Positions 17,200 to 26,346 of a stretch of DNA of 64,000 nt are shown one piece after another. Location of the stretch: NCBI GenBank assembly GCA_963772935.1, contig CAVYZK010000004.1, positions 186,001 to 250,000 of the forward strand, given 5' to 3'. The stretch comes from JANNNF01 sp963772935. Its GTDB lineage: Bacteria > Pseudomonadota > Alphaproteobacteria > Rhodobacterales > Rhodobacteraceae. The position numbers and the translations under genes are program-made. The notes beneath the pieces were generated by a model. It had not been told where the DNA came from and did no database searches. It worked only from the letters and a program-made list of their open reading frames with translations. The first letter of the stretch is position 1; the number at the start of each line of letters is the position of its first letter.

Positions 17200-18483
17200 A
17201 TGCAGAACGATCCGCGCAGCCACGGCTTGTGGGAACTCAGCGCCCCTGCGGCCCCGGTGACGGGGCCGTTGCAGGGCGATCTGACGGTGGATGTGGCGAT
17301 TGTCGGCGGCGGCTACACCGGCCTTTCGGCGGCGCTGCATCTGGCCGAAGCCGGTCGTCGCGTGGCGGTGGTCGAGGCGGTCGATGTGGGCTTTGGCGGC
17401 GCGGGCCGCAACGTGGGCCTTGTGAATGCCGGCATGTGGGTGATGCCCGAGGTGCTGTTGGCAACCTTGGGGCCTGTCTACGGCCCAAGGCTGCTGGACG
17501 CCTTGGGCAACGGCCCGTCAAAAGTGTTCGACCTGATCGCCCGCCACGGCATCGCGTGCGAGGCGACGCAAACCGGCACGCTGCATTGTGCGGTCGGCGC
17601 CCAAGGGCTGGCCGAGATCAACGCCCGCGCCGCCCAATGGCAGGCACGCGGGGCTGATGTGCGGGTGCTGGACGCGGATGAGGCGGCCGCCAAGCTGGGC
17701 ACCACGGCCTACACCGGCGCGCTGCTGGACAACCGCGCGGGCACCATTCAGCCGCTGGCCTATGCGCGGGGGCTGGCTACGGCTGCGATTGGGGCGGGGG
17801 CGCAGGTGTTCACGGCATCGCCCGTGTCGGCCATCGACCGGGCGGGCGAGGCGTGGCGGGTGCAGACCGCGCAGGGCAGCCTGACAGCGCCTTGGGTGAT
17901 CATGGCAACCGACGCCTATACCCATTCTGTGCAGGAAGGCATCCGAACCGAACAACTGCACCTGCCCTATTTCAACTTTGCCACTGAACCCCTGTCTTCC
18001 AACCTCGCGCAGTCCGTGTTGCCCGAACGGCAGGGTGCGTGGGACACGAAGGAAGTCCTCACCTCGTTCCGCATGGATGCGCGGGGGCGGCTGATCCTCG
18101 GGTCGGTGGGCGCGCTGAAGGGCATGGCGGCAGGCATCCACCGCGATTGGGCACGGCGCACGCTGGCCCGCCTGTTCCCGCAACTGGGCGAGGTGGCGTT
18201 TGAGAGCGAATGGTTCGGCAAGATCGGCATGACATCCGACAACCTGCCCCGCATCCACCGCTTTGGGCATCAGATGCTGGGGGCAAGCGGCTTCAACGGG
18301 CGTGGCATTTCGCCGGGCACGGTGTTCGGCGCGCATCTGGCGGATCACATATTGGGCCGCATCCCAGAGGCCGACATGCTGCTGCCCGTGTCGGATATGG
18401 CGCTGCCTCCGTTCCGCCGCATGAAGGAAGCCTTCTACGAGGTGGGCGCGCAGGTCGTTCACCTGACCGAAAACCGCCTGTAA
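17200..18483 (+). CDS. amaA: L-pipecolate oxidase-like FAD oxidoreductase
   Basis: The 427-aa DAO-family flavoprotein has an N-terminal FAD motif VAIVGGGYTGLSAALHLAEAG and FGGAGRNVGLVNAG. Its C-terminus has the FAD-closing region GASGFNGRGISPGTVFG. Overall it resembles Pseudomonas AmaA, which oxidises L-pipecolate to piperideine-6-carboxylate; that opens spontaneously to aminoadipate semialdehyde, the substrate of the AmaB-like enzyme encoded just upstream. Gamma-glutamylputrescine oxidases share the fold, so the substrate rests on the amaB neighbour. Gaps of 12 nt on both sides indicate one operon. Confidence 0.8.
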   Translation: MQNDPRSHGLWELSAPAAPVTGPLQGDLTVDVAIVGGGYTGLSAALHLAEAGRRVAVVEAVDVGFGGAGRNVGLVNAGMWVMPEVLLATLGPVYGPRLLDALGNGPSKVFDLIARHGIACEATQTGTLHCAVGAQGLAEINARAAQWQARGADVRVLDADEAAAKLGTTAYTGALLDNRAGTIQPLAYARGLATAAIGAGAQVFTASPVSAIDRAGEAWRVQTAQGSLTAPWVIMATDAYTHSVQEGIRTEQLHLPYFNFATEPLSSNLAQSVLPERQGAWDTKEVLTSFRMDARGRLILGSVGALKGMAAGIHRDWARRTLARLFPQLGEVAFESEWFGKIGMTSDNLPRIHRFGHQMLGASGFNGRGISPGTVFGAHLADHILGRIPEADMLLPVSDMALPPFRRMKEAFYEVGAQVVHLTENRL

Positions 18484-18495
18484 CCGGAGCCGCCG

Positions 18496-19263
18496 ATGCC
18501 CGCCCCACTCAACCGCCTGAAAGCCGACCTTGCCGCAGGCCGTGTGGTGCATGGCATCTGGCTGGGTCTGGCCGACGCCTATGCCGCCGAGATTGCGGCC
18601 ACGGCGGGGTTTGACTGGCTGCTGATCGACGGCGAACATGCGCCGAATGATATCCGTTCCATGTCGGCCCAGATCGCGGTCATCGCGGGCAAAGGCCCAT
18701 CCGTGGTGGTGCGCCTGCCCGACAGCGACCCCGCGAAGATCAAACAGGCGCTGGATATTGGCGCGCAGACCCTGCTGATCCCGATGGTGGACAGCGCCGA
18801 AGAGGCCGCAACTCTGCTGCGCGCCACAAAATACCCGCCGCAGGGCTTTCGCGGCGTGGGGTCGGCACTGGCCCGGGCTTCGGTCTTTTCCGCCATCCCC
18901 GATTACCTGACCACCGCCAATGACCAGATCTGCCTGATCGTGCAGATCGAAAGCCTCAAGGGTCTTGCCGCACTGGACGCCATTCTGGCGATTGAGGGCC
19001 TCGATGCAGTGTTCATCGGCCCCGCTGACCTTGCCGCTGACATGGGCCACTTGGGCAACGCAGGCGAACCTGCGGTGAAGGCGGCCGTGCTGGACGCCCT
19101 GCGCCGCATTCGCGCGGCAGGCAAGGCGGCGGGCGTCTTGTCCACCGAACCCGATTTCATCGCCGACTGCACCGCGGCAGGCGCGAATTTCGTCGGCGTG
19201 GGGATTGATGTGCTGCTTTACGCGCAGTCGATGCGAGCTTTGGCGGCGAAATACACAGCATAA
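18496..19263 (+). CDS. HpcH/HpaI family aldolase
   Basis: The 255-aa product belongs to the class II pyruvate aldolase family (4-hydroxy-2-oxoheptanedioate aldolase-like). The metal and substrate motifs are WLLIDGEHAPND, LLIPMVDSAEEA, FRGVGSALARA and the QIES and IGPADLAADMG elements. It would cleave a 4-hydroxy-2-oxo acid to pyruvate and an aldehyde. It is the last gene of the amaB-amaA operon, 12 nt behind amaA, so a role in the same lysine/pipecolate route or a linked hydroxy-oxo acid is likely but not shown. A tRNA gene on the other strand follows. Confidence 0.85.
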   Translation: MPAPLNRLKADLAAGRVVHGIWLGLADAYAAEIAATAGFDWLLIDGEHAPNDIRSMSAQIAVIAGKGPSVVVRLPDSDPAKIKQALDIGAQTLLIPMVDSAEEAATLLRATKYPPQGFRGVGSALARASVFSAIPDYLTTANDQICLIVQIESLKGLAALDAILAIEGLDAVFIGPADLAADMGHLGNAGEPAVKAAVLDALRRIRAAGKAAGVLSTEPDFIADCTAAGANFVGVGIDVLLYAQSMRALAAKYTA

Positions 19264-19273
19264 ACCCTGCGCA

Positions 19274-19350
19274 TGGTGACCCCGGCGTGATTCGAACACG
19301 CGGCCTACGGTTTAGGAAACCGTTGCTCTATCCAGCTGAGCTACGGAGCC
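19274..19350 (-). tRNA. tRNA-Arg(CCT)
   Basis: Read leftwards, the 77-nt sequence folds as a full cloverleaf: acceptor GGCTCCG with CGGGGTC, D arm GCTC/GAGC, anticodon stem ACGGT/ACCGT with loop TTCCTAA (anticodon CCT), T arm GCGTG-TTCGAAT-CACGC, and encoded CCA. It decodes AGG. Confidence 0.95.
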
Positions 19351-19431
19351 ACTTTGCACAGGTACGTCTGCTTCATGGCCAAAAACCACCCGTTTTGCAA
19401 CAGGCGGCGCAGCGCGGCAGGGCAATAAATA

Positions 19432-19463
19432 AGGGGGAGCGTATGTGGCCCACCGCTCCCCCT
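19432..19463 (-). terminator. Terminator-like hairpin
   Basis: A perfect 10-bp stem AGGGGGAGCG / CGCTCCCCCT with a 12-nt loop is followed, in leftward reading, by TTATTTATT. It resembles an intrinsic terminator for leftward transcription, although no leftward gene lies immediately to its right. It would insulate the tRNA gene from antisense transcription of the LacI region. Confidence 0.45.
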
Positions 19464-19538
19464 CTGGTCCGACGCGCCTTGTTTGAGAGCTGTCAAAACG
19501 CGCAGGATTTGGACCGCCGCCGCGAAAACGTGCAGGGC

Positions 19539-19552
19539 TGTTAGCGGTAACA
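19539..19552. promoter_or_regulatory. LacI-family operator
   Basis: TGTTAGCGGTAACA has 5-bp palindromic arms and the central CG typical of LacI/GntR operators (compare ATGTTACCGGTAACAT-like sites of E. coli GntR). It lies 32 nt before the LacI-family gene, so autoregulation is likely. Confidence 0.55.
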
Positions 19553-19583
19553 TTACCAGACGAATGCAGCTTGGACAAGGACG

Positions 19584-20651
19584 GTGTTTGGCGCTAACAA
19601 GGAAATCAGTGATCCTTGGCAAGGCGTGACCGTGTCCCGACCCCCTATTCCCGATCCGCGCCGCACGCTTACGCTGCGCGATGTGTCCGAGGCGTCCGGC
19701 GTCAGTGAAATGACCGTCAGCCGCGTGTTGCGCAGCCGGGGCGATGTGTCTGCCTCCACGCGCGAGCGGGTGCTGGAGGCCGCCCGCCGCCTTGGCTACG
19801 TCCCCAACAAGATCGCAGGCGCGCTTGCCAGCAGCCGGGTCAATCTGGTGGGGGTGGTGATCCCGTCCCTGTCCAACATGGTGTTCCCCGAGGTGCTGAC
19901 AGGCATTTCCGAAATGCTGGAAGACACCGGCCTGCAACCCGTGGTCGGCGTCACGAATTATTCGCCCGACCGCGAGGAAAAGGTGATCTATGAAATGCTG
20001 TCGTGGCGGCCGTCCGGGCTGATCATCGCGGGGCTGGAACATACAGCGGCCGCGCGCGCCATGCTGGTGCAGGCCGGGATTCCGGTGGTCGAGATCATGG
20101 ATATCGACGGCACCCCGGTCGATTCCGCCGTGGGCATTTCGCACCGCCGCGCCGGGCGTCAGATGGCCGAGGCGATCATCGCGGCGGGCTATCGCCGCAT
20201 CGCATTTCTGGGCACGCAAATGCCCAACGACCACCGCGCCCGCAAGCGGCTGGAGGGGTTCGAGGAGGCCCTGGCCCTGCAAGGCCTGTCGCTGGTGGAC
20301 CGCGAGTTTTACTCGGGCGGATCGGCGCTGCTGAAGGGCCGCGAGATGACAGAAAGCCTGCTGACCCGCAGCCCGGACGTCGATTTCCTCTATTATTCCA
20401 ACGACATGATCGGGGCAGGCGGCTTGCTCTACTGTCTGGATCAGGGGCTGGATGTGCCGGGGCGCATCGGGCTTGCGGGCTTCAACGGGGTGGAATTGCT
20501 GGACGGTATTTCCCGCAAACTGGCCACGATGGATGCGTGTCGTCTGGAAATCGGCCGCCGCGCCGCGCAGATCATCGCGGGAAAACAACTGCCCGAAGGT
20601 GCGGTGACAGAACTGTTCCCCATCCTGCAACCGGGCGATACCATTCGTTAG
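19584..20651 (+). CDS. LacI family regulator (gluconate-regulator-like)
   Basis: This 355-aa repressor has an N-terminal LacI HTH (TLRDVSEASGVSEMTVSRVLR) and hinge helix (YVPNKIAGALASSR), then a periplasmic-binding-like effector domain (VNLVGVVIPSLSNMVFPEV onward). Segments such as ML-SW-SGLI and IPVVEIMDIDGTPVDSAVGIS resemble E. coli GntR, so a sugar acid is a reasonable effector guess. The GTG start at 19584 has a close AAGGA; GTG 19626 or 19632 are alternatives. It is upstream of the spermidine gene pair but no sugar-acid genes are nearby, so its targets may lie elsewhere. Confidence 0.85.
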   Translation: MFGANKEISDPWQGVTVSRPPIPDPRRTLTLRDVSEASGVSEMTVSRVLRSRGDVSASTRERVLEAARRLGYVPNKIAGALASSRVNLVGVVIPSLSNMVFPEVLTGISEMLEDTGLQPVVGVTNYSPDREEKVIYEMLSWRPSGLIIAGLEHTAAARAMLVQAGIPVVEIMDIDGTPVDSAVGISHRRAGRQMAEAIIAAGYRRIAFLGTQMPNDHRARKRLEGFEEALALQGLSLVDREFYSGGSALLKGREMTESLLTRSPDVDFLYYSNDMIGAGGLLYCLDQGLDVPGRIGLAGFNGVELLDGISRKLATMDACRLEIGRRAAQIIAGKQLPEGAVTELFPILQPGDTIR

Positions 20652-20747
20652 CGGTGTCACAGCGGCGTCATGCCGCCATGACAAAGGCTTGCGTTCAGGC
20701 GCGGTTGGCCATAGACCCCCGTGCCTTGACGCGATGGGGGGCCTGCG

Positions 20748-21842
20748 ATGATCCAGACACCATTCTACCTGATCGACCGGGCGAAACTCGCCTGCAATAT
20801 GGCCATACTTGATCAGTTGCGCGCAGGCTCTGGCGCGAAAACCCTGCTGGCGCTGAAGTGTTTTGCGACCTGGGGCGTGTTCGACCAGATGAAGCCGCAC
20901 ATGGATGGCACGACATCCTCCAGCCTATATGAACTGCGGTTAGGATATGAGGAATTCGGCGGCGAAACTCATGCCTATTCGGTGGCGTGGGCGGATCACG
21001 AGGTGGCCGAGGCGGTCACTTATGCCGACAAGATCATCTTCAATTCCATCGGCCAGCTTGATCGTTTTGACAATCAGACCAACGGCATCGCCCGTGGCCT
21101 GCGCCTGAACCCGCGCTTTTCAACCTCGGGCTTCGACCTCGCCGACCCCGCCCGCCCGTTCAGCCGTCTGGGCGAATGGGACGTGGACAAACTGCTGGCC
21201 GTGGGCGACCGGATTTCGGGCGTGATGATCCACTACAACTGCGAAAACGGCGATTTCGATCTGTTCGACACGCAGCTGTCCCGGATTGAAACCGAGTTTG
21301 CACCCCTGCTGCACCGCCTGTCATGGGTGTCGCTGGGCGGTGGTATCCATTTCACCGGGGATGGCTATCCGGTGGACCGTCTGGCAGCGCGACTGCGGGC
21401 CTTTGCCGATAAGTTCGGGGTGCAAGTCTATCTCGAACCCGGCGAGGCCGCGATCACCGGGGCGGCCAGCCTTGAGGTGACGGTCCTGGACATTCTGAAC
21501 AATGGCAAGGACTTGGCCGTAGTCGATGCCTCGGTTGAGGCCCATATGCTGGACCTGCTGATCTATCGGATCTCCGCGCGTATGGAAACGGCAGGCCCGC
21601 ATCCCTATATGATCTGTGGCAAGTCTTGCCTTGCCGGCGATATCTTTGGCGAGTTTGGTTTTGCGGCGCCCCTGAACGTGGGTGACCGTCTGAGCATCGC
21701 CGATGCGGCGGGCTATACCATGGTCAAGAAGAACTGGTTCAACGGGGTCAAGATGCCGGGTATCGCCATTCGTGAACTGGACGACACAATCACCATGGTC
21801 CGCGAATTTGGCTATGACGATTTCAAGAAAAGCCTTGGCTGA
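20748..21842 (+). CDS. nspC: Carboxynorspermidine/carboxyspermidine decarboxylase
   Basis: This 364-aa PLP enzyme has the alanine-racemase/ODC fold type III. The PLP lysine is Lys37 in LLALKCFATWGVF, and glycine loop SLGGGIHFTGDGYP and the ICGKSCLAGDIFGEF cysteine motif match NspC. It decarboxylates carboxyspermidine to spermidine, the last step of the aspartate-semialdehyde-dependent polyamine route. The partner dehydrogenase is encoded 26 nt downstream. The upstream gap holds a GCGGC-GTCAT-GCCGC dyad. Confidence 0.93.
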   Translation: MIQTPFYLIDRAKLACNMAILDQLRAGSGAKTLLALKCFATWGVFDQMKPHMDGTTSSSLYELRLGYEEFGGETHAYSVAWADHEVAEAVTYADKIIFNSIGQLDRFDNQTNGIARGLRLNPRFSTSGFDLADPARPFSRLGEWDVDKLLAVGDRISGVMIHYNCENGDFDLFDTQLSRIETEFAPLLHRLSWVSLGGGIHFTGDGYPVDRLAARLRAFADKFGVQVYLEPGEAAITGAASLEVTVLDILNNGKDLAVVDASVEAHMLDLLIYRISARMETAGPHPYMICGKSCLAGDIFGEFGFAAPLNVGDRLSIADAAGYTMVKKNWFNGVKMPGIAIRELDDTITMVREFGYDDFKKSLG

Positions 21843-21868
21843 CCGGGCGACAGATAGGAAATACCCAG

Positions 21869-23104
21869 ATGAAACGTAATGTTCTGATCATCGGCGCAGG
21901 CGGCGTGGCGCAGGTTGTGGCGCATAAATGCGCCAATGTGAACGACCGTTTGGGTGATCTGCACATCGCCAGCCGGACGCTTGGAAAATGTCAGGCGATC
22001 ATCGCATCGGTTCACGAGAAATCCGCGATGAAGGTGCCGGGCATCTTTGCCGCGCACACCGTTGACGCGATGGATACCGCCGCTGTGGCCGCCCTGATCC
22101 GCCAGACCGGGGCGCAGATCGTGATCAACGTCGGGTCCTCCTTCGTGAACATGACCGTACTGGAAGCCTGCATTGAAACCGGGGCAGCCTACATCGACAC
22201 CGCCATCCACGAAGACCCCGCCAAAATCTGCGAGGCCCCGCCGTGGTACGGCAACTACGAATGGCAGCGCCGCGACCGTTGCGCGCAGGCGGGTGTTACA
22301 GCGATTCTGGGCGTAGGTTTCGACCCCGGCGTGGTGAACGCGTGGGCGCGCTATGGCGAGGAAACCCTCGATACCATCACCGCGATTGATATCGTCGATA
22401 TCAACGCAGGCTCGCACGGCCACTGGTTTGCCACCAACTTCGACCCCGAAATCAACTTCCGCGAATTTACCGGCACCGTCTATTCCTGGCAAAACCAGAC
22501 ATGGCAGGAAAACCAGATGTTTGAGGTGGGCCAGACCTTTACCCTGCCCACCGTCGGCGATCAGAAGGCCTACCTCACCGGCCATGATGAAGTGCATTCC
22601 CTGTCCGCCCGCTACCCTGACGCGGATGTGCGGTTCTGGATGGGCTTTGGCGACCATTACATCAATGTGTTCACCGTGCTGAAAAACCTCGGGCTTCTGT
22701 CGGAAAAACCAGTGCGCACGGCGGAAGGCCAAGAGGTGATCCCGCTGAAACTGGTCAAGGCCGTGCTGCCTGACCCCGCCAGCCTTGCCCCCACCTACAC
22801 CGGCAAGACCTGTATCGCCACGATCCTGCGCGGCACCAAGGACGGCCAGCCTGCCCAAACCATGCTCTACAACGTCGCCGACCACGCCGAGGCCTATGCC
22901 GAGGTGGGCGCGCAAGGCATCAGCTATACCGCAGGCGTGCCCCCGGTGGCCGCCGCCCTGCTGATCGCGGATGGCACGTGGGATACGGGCCGCATGGCGA
23001 ATGTGGAAGAACTGGCCCCCGCGCCGTTCCTGAACCTGCTGAATCATATGGGTCTGCCGACCCGCATCGTCGATGCCTCGGGCGACCGCGCCCTGACGTT
23101 CTGA
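21869..23104 (+). CDS. Carboxy(nor)spermidine dehydrogenase (saccharopine dehydrogenase family)
   Basis: This 411-aa NADPH-dependent enzyme has an N-terminal Rossmann motif (VLIIGAGGVAQVVAHKCA) and the saccharopine-dehydrogenase family region VINVGSSFVNMTVLEACIETGAAYIDTA. It condenses putrescine with aspartate semialdehyde and reduces the imine to carboxyspermidine. That matches the decarboxylase encoded just upstream, so the pair is a complete SAM-independent spermidine branch. True lysine saccharopine dehydrogenase is the main alternative; the nspC neighbour argues against it. Confidence 0.92.
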   Translation: MKRNVLIIGAGGVAQVVAHKCANVNDRLGDLHIASRTLGKCQAIIASVHEKSAMKVPGIFAAHTVDAMDTAAVAALIRQTGAQIVINVGSSFVNMTVLEACIETGAAYIDTAIHEDPAKICEAPPWYGNYEWQRRDRCAQAGVTAILGVGFDPGVVNAWARYGEETLDTITAIDIVDINAGSHGHWFATNFDPEINFREFTGTVYSWQNQTWQENQMFEVGQTFTLPTVGDQKAYLTGHDEVHSLSARYPDADVRFWMGFGDHYINVFTVLKNLGLLSEKPVRTAEGQEVIPLKLVKAVLPDPASLAPTYTGKTCIATILRGTKDGQPAQTMLYNVADHAEAYAEVGAQGISYTAGVPPVAAALLIADGTWDTGRMANVEELAPAPFLNLLNHMGLPTRIVDASGDRALTF

Positions 23105-23156
23105 CGGCTTGCCCGCCCCTTATGGCCGCGTTAGCGTAGCGCAAGGGAGATTACCC

Positions 23157-23936
23157 ATGGCGCTCAGTTTCCGGCAAACGTCCATTCTTGATATCGCGCG
23201 GGCCGAAGGCCGGGTGGTGGTCGAAGATCTGGCGCATCGCTTTGAGGTGACCCTGCAAACCATCCGCCGCGATCTGGGGGAACTGGCCGATCTGGGCCAC
23301 CTCGACCGCGTACATGGTGGTGCGGTGCCGCGCATTGGCGTCACCAACCTTGGCTATGAAGAACGCCGCCGGATGAACGATGCCGCCAAGGCCGCCATCG
23401 GCGCTGCCTGCGCGCGGGCAATCCCTGACAATTGTTCGATCATCCTGAACCTTGGCACCACGACCGAGGCTGTGGCGCGCGAATTGATGCACCACCGCAA
23501 TATCACCGTGGTGACCAACAACATGAACGTCGCCAACATCCTGATGGGCAATCCGGGGTGTGAGATCATGGTGGCGGGCGGCGCGTTCCGGCGCTCGGAC
23601 GGCGGGCTGGTCGGCGATCTGACCACGCAGTTCATCGACCAGTTCAAGGTGGATTACGCCGTGATCGGTTGTTCCGCGCTGGATTCGGACGGTGAATTGC
23701 TGGATTTCGATCTGGCCGAGGTGCGGGTGTCGAAGGCGATCATCCGTCAGTCGCGCAGGCGGTTTCTGGTGACCGATATTTCCAAACTGGGCCGCACCGC
23801 CCCGGTGCGGCTGGCGTCACTGTCGGCGCTCGATGCGGTATTCATTGATCAGGCGCTGCCCGAATCCCTGATGGCGCGCTGTGCTGACTGGGGCTGTCAG
23901 ATCAATATCGCGGGCCCGCAGGCCGAACCGATATAA
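23157..23936 (+). CDS. DeoR/GlpR family transcriptional regulator
   Basis: The 259-aa product has an N-terminal winged helix (RQTSILDIARAEGRVVVEDLAHRF then VTLQTIRRDLGELADLG). A sugar-phosphate sensor domain follows (INLGTTTEAVARELM-type loop, MVAGGAFRRSDGGLVGD, DYAVIGCSALDSDGELLDFD) and matches GlpR-like repressors. ATG 23157 follows AAGGGAGA. It lies 52 nt behind the dehydrogenase gene, but no glycerol genes follow; a tRNA on the other strand does. The effector is unknown. Confidence 0.9.
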   Translation: MALSFRQTSILDIARAEGRVVVEDLAHRFEVTLQTIRRDLGELADLGHLDRVHGGAVPRIGVTNLGYEERRRMNDAAKAAIGAACARAIPDNCSIILNLGTTTEAVARELMHHRNITVVTNNMNVANILMGNPGCEIMVAGGAFRRSDGGLVGDLTTQFIDQFKVDYAVIGCSALDSDGELLDFDLAEVRVSKAIIRQSRRRFLVTDISKLGRTAPVRLASLSALDAVFIDQALPESLMARCADWGCQINIAGPQAEPI

Positions 23937-23953
23937 TCCAAAAATGCGACAAG

Positions 23954-24029
23954 TGGTGAGCGGGGGGGATTCGAACCCCCGACCCCATGATTAAAAGTCA
24001 CGTGCTCTAACCAACTGAGCTACCCGCCC
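23954..24029 (-). tRNA. tRNA-Lys(TTT)
   Basis: Read leftwards, 76 nt form a cloverleaf: acceptor GGGCGGG with CCCGCTC, D arm GCTC/GAGC, anticodon arm CGTGA-CTTTTAA-TCATG (anticodon TTT, one G-U pair), T arm GGGGG-TTCGAAT-CCCCC and encoded CCA. Confidence 0.95.
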
Positions 24030-24252
24030 TCACCATGTCGCGTACAGCCCGAAAGCTGTACCCTGTCATTCGCCCAATTCCCTTGGCGGGTCAAGACCTT
24101 GCGACTTTTTGGGAAAATCCTTCAAAGTCGGCGGCTGTGCCACCAAGCGTCGGGTTACGACAGGGCCGCTGATTAGGCAGTTGGGCGGCGGGGGTCAAGG
24201 GCTAAAAGTGCGGCACTGGCAAAATCGAATGCAGGGGGCTATATCGCCCGAC

Positions 24253-25092
24253 ATGACACAGCCCCATTCCCCCGCTGGCCTGCCGTTTCTGAAAATGCAC
24301 GGCGCAGGCAATGATTTCGTGGTGATCAACTCGCGTGGGCGCCATGCGGTGACGACGCCTGCCTTGGCGCGCGCGCTTGGCGACCGCAATCGGGGCGTGG
24401 GGTTTGATCAACTGGCGGAAATTCGCGATGATCCTACCGCCGATTTCGCGCTGGATTTCTGGAACAGCGATGGCACACAGGCGCAAGCCTGCGGCAACGC
24501 CACCCGCTGTGTGTGCGATTACATCATGACGGACCTTGGCCGCACCGACCTGACCCTGACGACGCTGCGCGGCACCCTCGCCGCCCGCCGCCTGCCCGAC
24601 GGCCGGGTCGAGGTGAACATGGGCCACCCGCAGCTTGACTGGGCAGAGGTGCCCCTGTCCCACGCGGTTGATACCCTGCACCTGCCGCTGCCCGGCGATC
24701 CGGTGGCGGTCAGCATGGGCAACCCGCATTGCGTGTTCTTCGTGCCCGATGCCGAAGCGGTCGATCTGGCAGGGCAGGGGCCGACCATCGAAACCGACCG
24801 CCTCTACCCGCAAAAAACCAATGTGGAATATGCGAGCCTGACCGCCCCCAATCATCTGCGGATGCGGGTGTGGGAGCGCGGCACCGGCATCACCCTTGCT
24901 TGTGGCTCTGGCGCTTGCGCCACCGCCGTGGCCGCCCACTTGCGCGGCTTGACGGGCCGTCAGGTAACGCTGGACCTTGATGGCGGTGTGCTACAGGTGG
25001 ACTGGCGCGCCGATGGCGTCTGGCTGACTGGCCCCACCGCCCATGTGTTCAGCGCCACCCTGACACCCGCCTTTCTGGCCGCCCACCCATGA
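24253..25092 (+). CDS. dapF: Diaminopimelate epimerase
   Basis: This 279-aa enzyme interconverts LL- and meso-diaminopimelate for lysine and peptidoglycan synthesis. The two-cysteine acid-base pair is seen: Cys80 in QACGNATR and Cys217 in LACGSGACAT. The N-terminal FLKMHGAGNDFVVIN motif is also present. ATG 24253 gives the family's start; a longer upstream frame crosses a non-coding region. The stop overlaps the mtaB ATG (ATGA), so the two are coupled. Confidence 0.96.
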   Translation: MTQPHSPAGLPFLKMHGAGNDFVVINSRGRHAVTTPALARALGDRNRGVGFDQLAEIRDDPTADFALDFWNSDGTQAQACGNATRCVCDYIMTDLGRTDLTLTTLRGTLAARRLPDGRVEVNMGHPQLDWAEVPLSHAVDTLHLPLPGDPVAVSMGNPHCVFFVPDAEAVDLAGQGPTIETDRLYPQKTNVEYASLTAPNHLRMRVWERGTGITLACGSGACATAVAAHLRGLTGRQVTLDLDGGVLQVDWRADGVWLTGPTAHVFSATLTPAFLAAHP

Positions 25093-26346
25093 CCGCACCC
25101 GATATTCTCCAACCACGGCTGCCGCCTGAACGCCTATGAGGCTGAGGCGATGAAGGATCTGGCGCAGGCCGCTGGCCTGACCAACGCCGTGATCGTGAAC
25201 ACCTGTGCGGTTACCGCCGAGGCGGTGCGCAAAGCCAAACAAGACATCCGCCGCCTTGCCCGCGAAAATCCGGGTGCCCAAGTGATCGTCACCGGATGCG
25301 CCGCCCAGACCGAACCCGAAACCTTCGCGGCCATGCCCGAAGTGGCTCGCGTCATCGGCAACCACGAAAAGATGCAAGCCGCCACCTGGGGCGCGATGGC
25401 GCCCGACCTGATCGGCGTCACCGAACGCGTGCAGGTCGATGACATCATGTCGGTGCGCGAAACGGCAGGCCACCTGATCGACGGCTTTGGTCGCCACCGC
25501 GCCTATGTGCAGGTGCAAAACGGCTGCGACCATCGTTGCACCTTCTGCATCATTCCCTACGGGCGCGGCAATTCGCGGTCAGTGCCTGCGGGTGTGGTGG
25601 TTGATCAGATCAAGCGGCTGGTGGACCGGGGCTTCAACGAGGTGGTGCTGACCGGGGTGGACCTGACCTCCTGGGGCGCAGACCTGCCTGCCACTCCCCG
25701 CCTTGGCGATCTGGTGATGCGCATCCTGCGGCTGGTGCCCGACCTTGCCCGCCTGCGGATCAGTTCGATTGACCGATCGAGGCCGATGACGCCCTGATGG
25801 GCGCCATTGCCACGGAACCCCGCCTGATGCCGCACCTGCACCTGTCGCTTCAGGCAGGCGACGACATGATTTTGAAACGGATGAAACGCCGCCACCTGCG
25901 CGACGACGCCATCCGCTTTTGCGAGGACGCCCGCCGCCTTCGCCCCGATATGGTGTTCGGCGCAGACATCATCGCAGGCTTCCCGACCGAGACCGAGGCG
26001 ATGTTCGAGAACTCGGTCAGACTGGTGCAGGACTGCGGCCTGACGTTCCTGCACGTCTTTCCGTTCAGCCCCCGCAAAGGCACCCCCGCCGCGCGGATGC
26101 CGCAACTGACCGGCCCGGTGATCAAGGCCCGTGCGGGCACCTTGCGGGCGGCGGGTCAGACGGCACTGTCAGCGCATCTGGCAGGGCAGGTGGGGCAGCA
26201 TGCACCCCGTGCTGATGGAAGGTCCCCGCATGGGCCGCACGGCGCAATTCACCGAGGTGGATTTCAGCGTCGATCAGCCCGAAGGCCAGATCGTGATGGC
26301 CCGCATCTCCGGCCATTCCGCCACAAGACTGCAAGCGACGCTGTAG
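25089..26346 (+). CDS. mtaB: MtaB-type tRNA methylthiotransferase (three frameshifts)
   Basis: This radical-SAM enzyme converts t6A37 to ms2t6A37 in tRNA. The UPF0004 domain (FSNHGCRLNAYEAEAM, NTCAVTAEAV, VTGCAAQ) and radical-SAM triad (NGCDHRCTFCIIP) are seen, followed by LHLSLQAGDD, DIIAGFPTET and a C-terminal TRAM-like part (HPVLMEGPRMGRTAQFTEV). Joining these needs an extra base removed near 25101, a base added near 25775 (SSID to IEADDAL) and an extra base removed near 26198. Three shifts in one gene point either to a pseudogene or to poor local sequence; the intact codon pattern between shifts favours errors. It is coupled to dapF. Confidence 0.85.

Noticed and set aside
17518..19299. 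593-codon leftward frame opposite amaA and the aldolase
   Set aside because: Both opposing genes have clear motifs and operon spacing; the leftward frame has none and runs into a tRNA.
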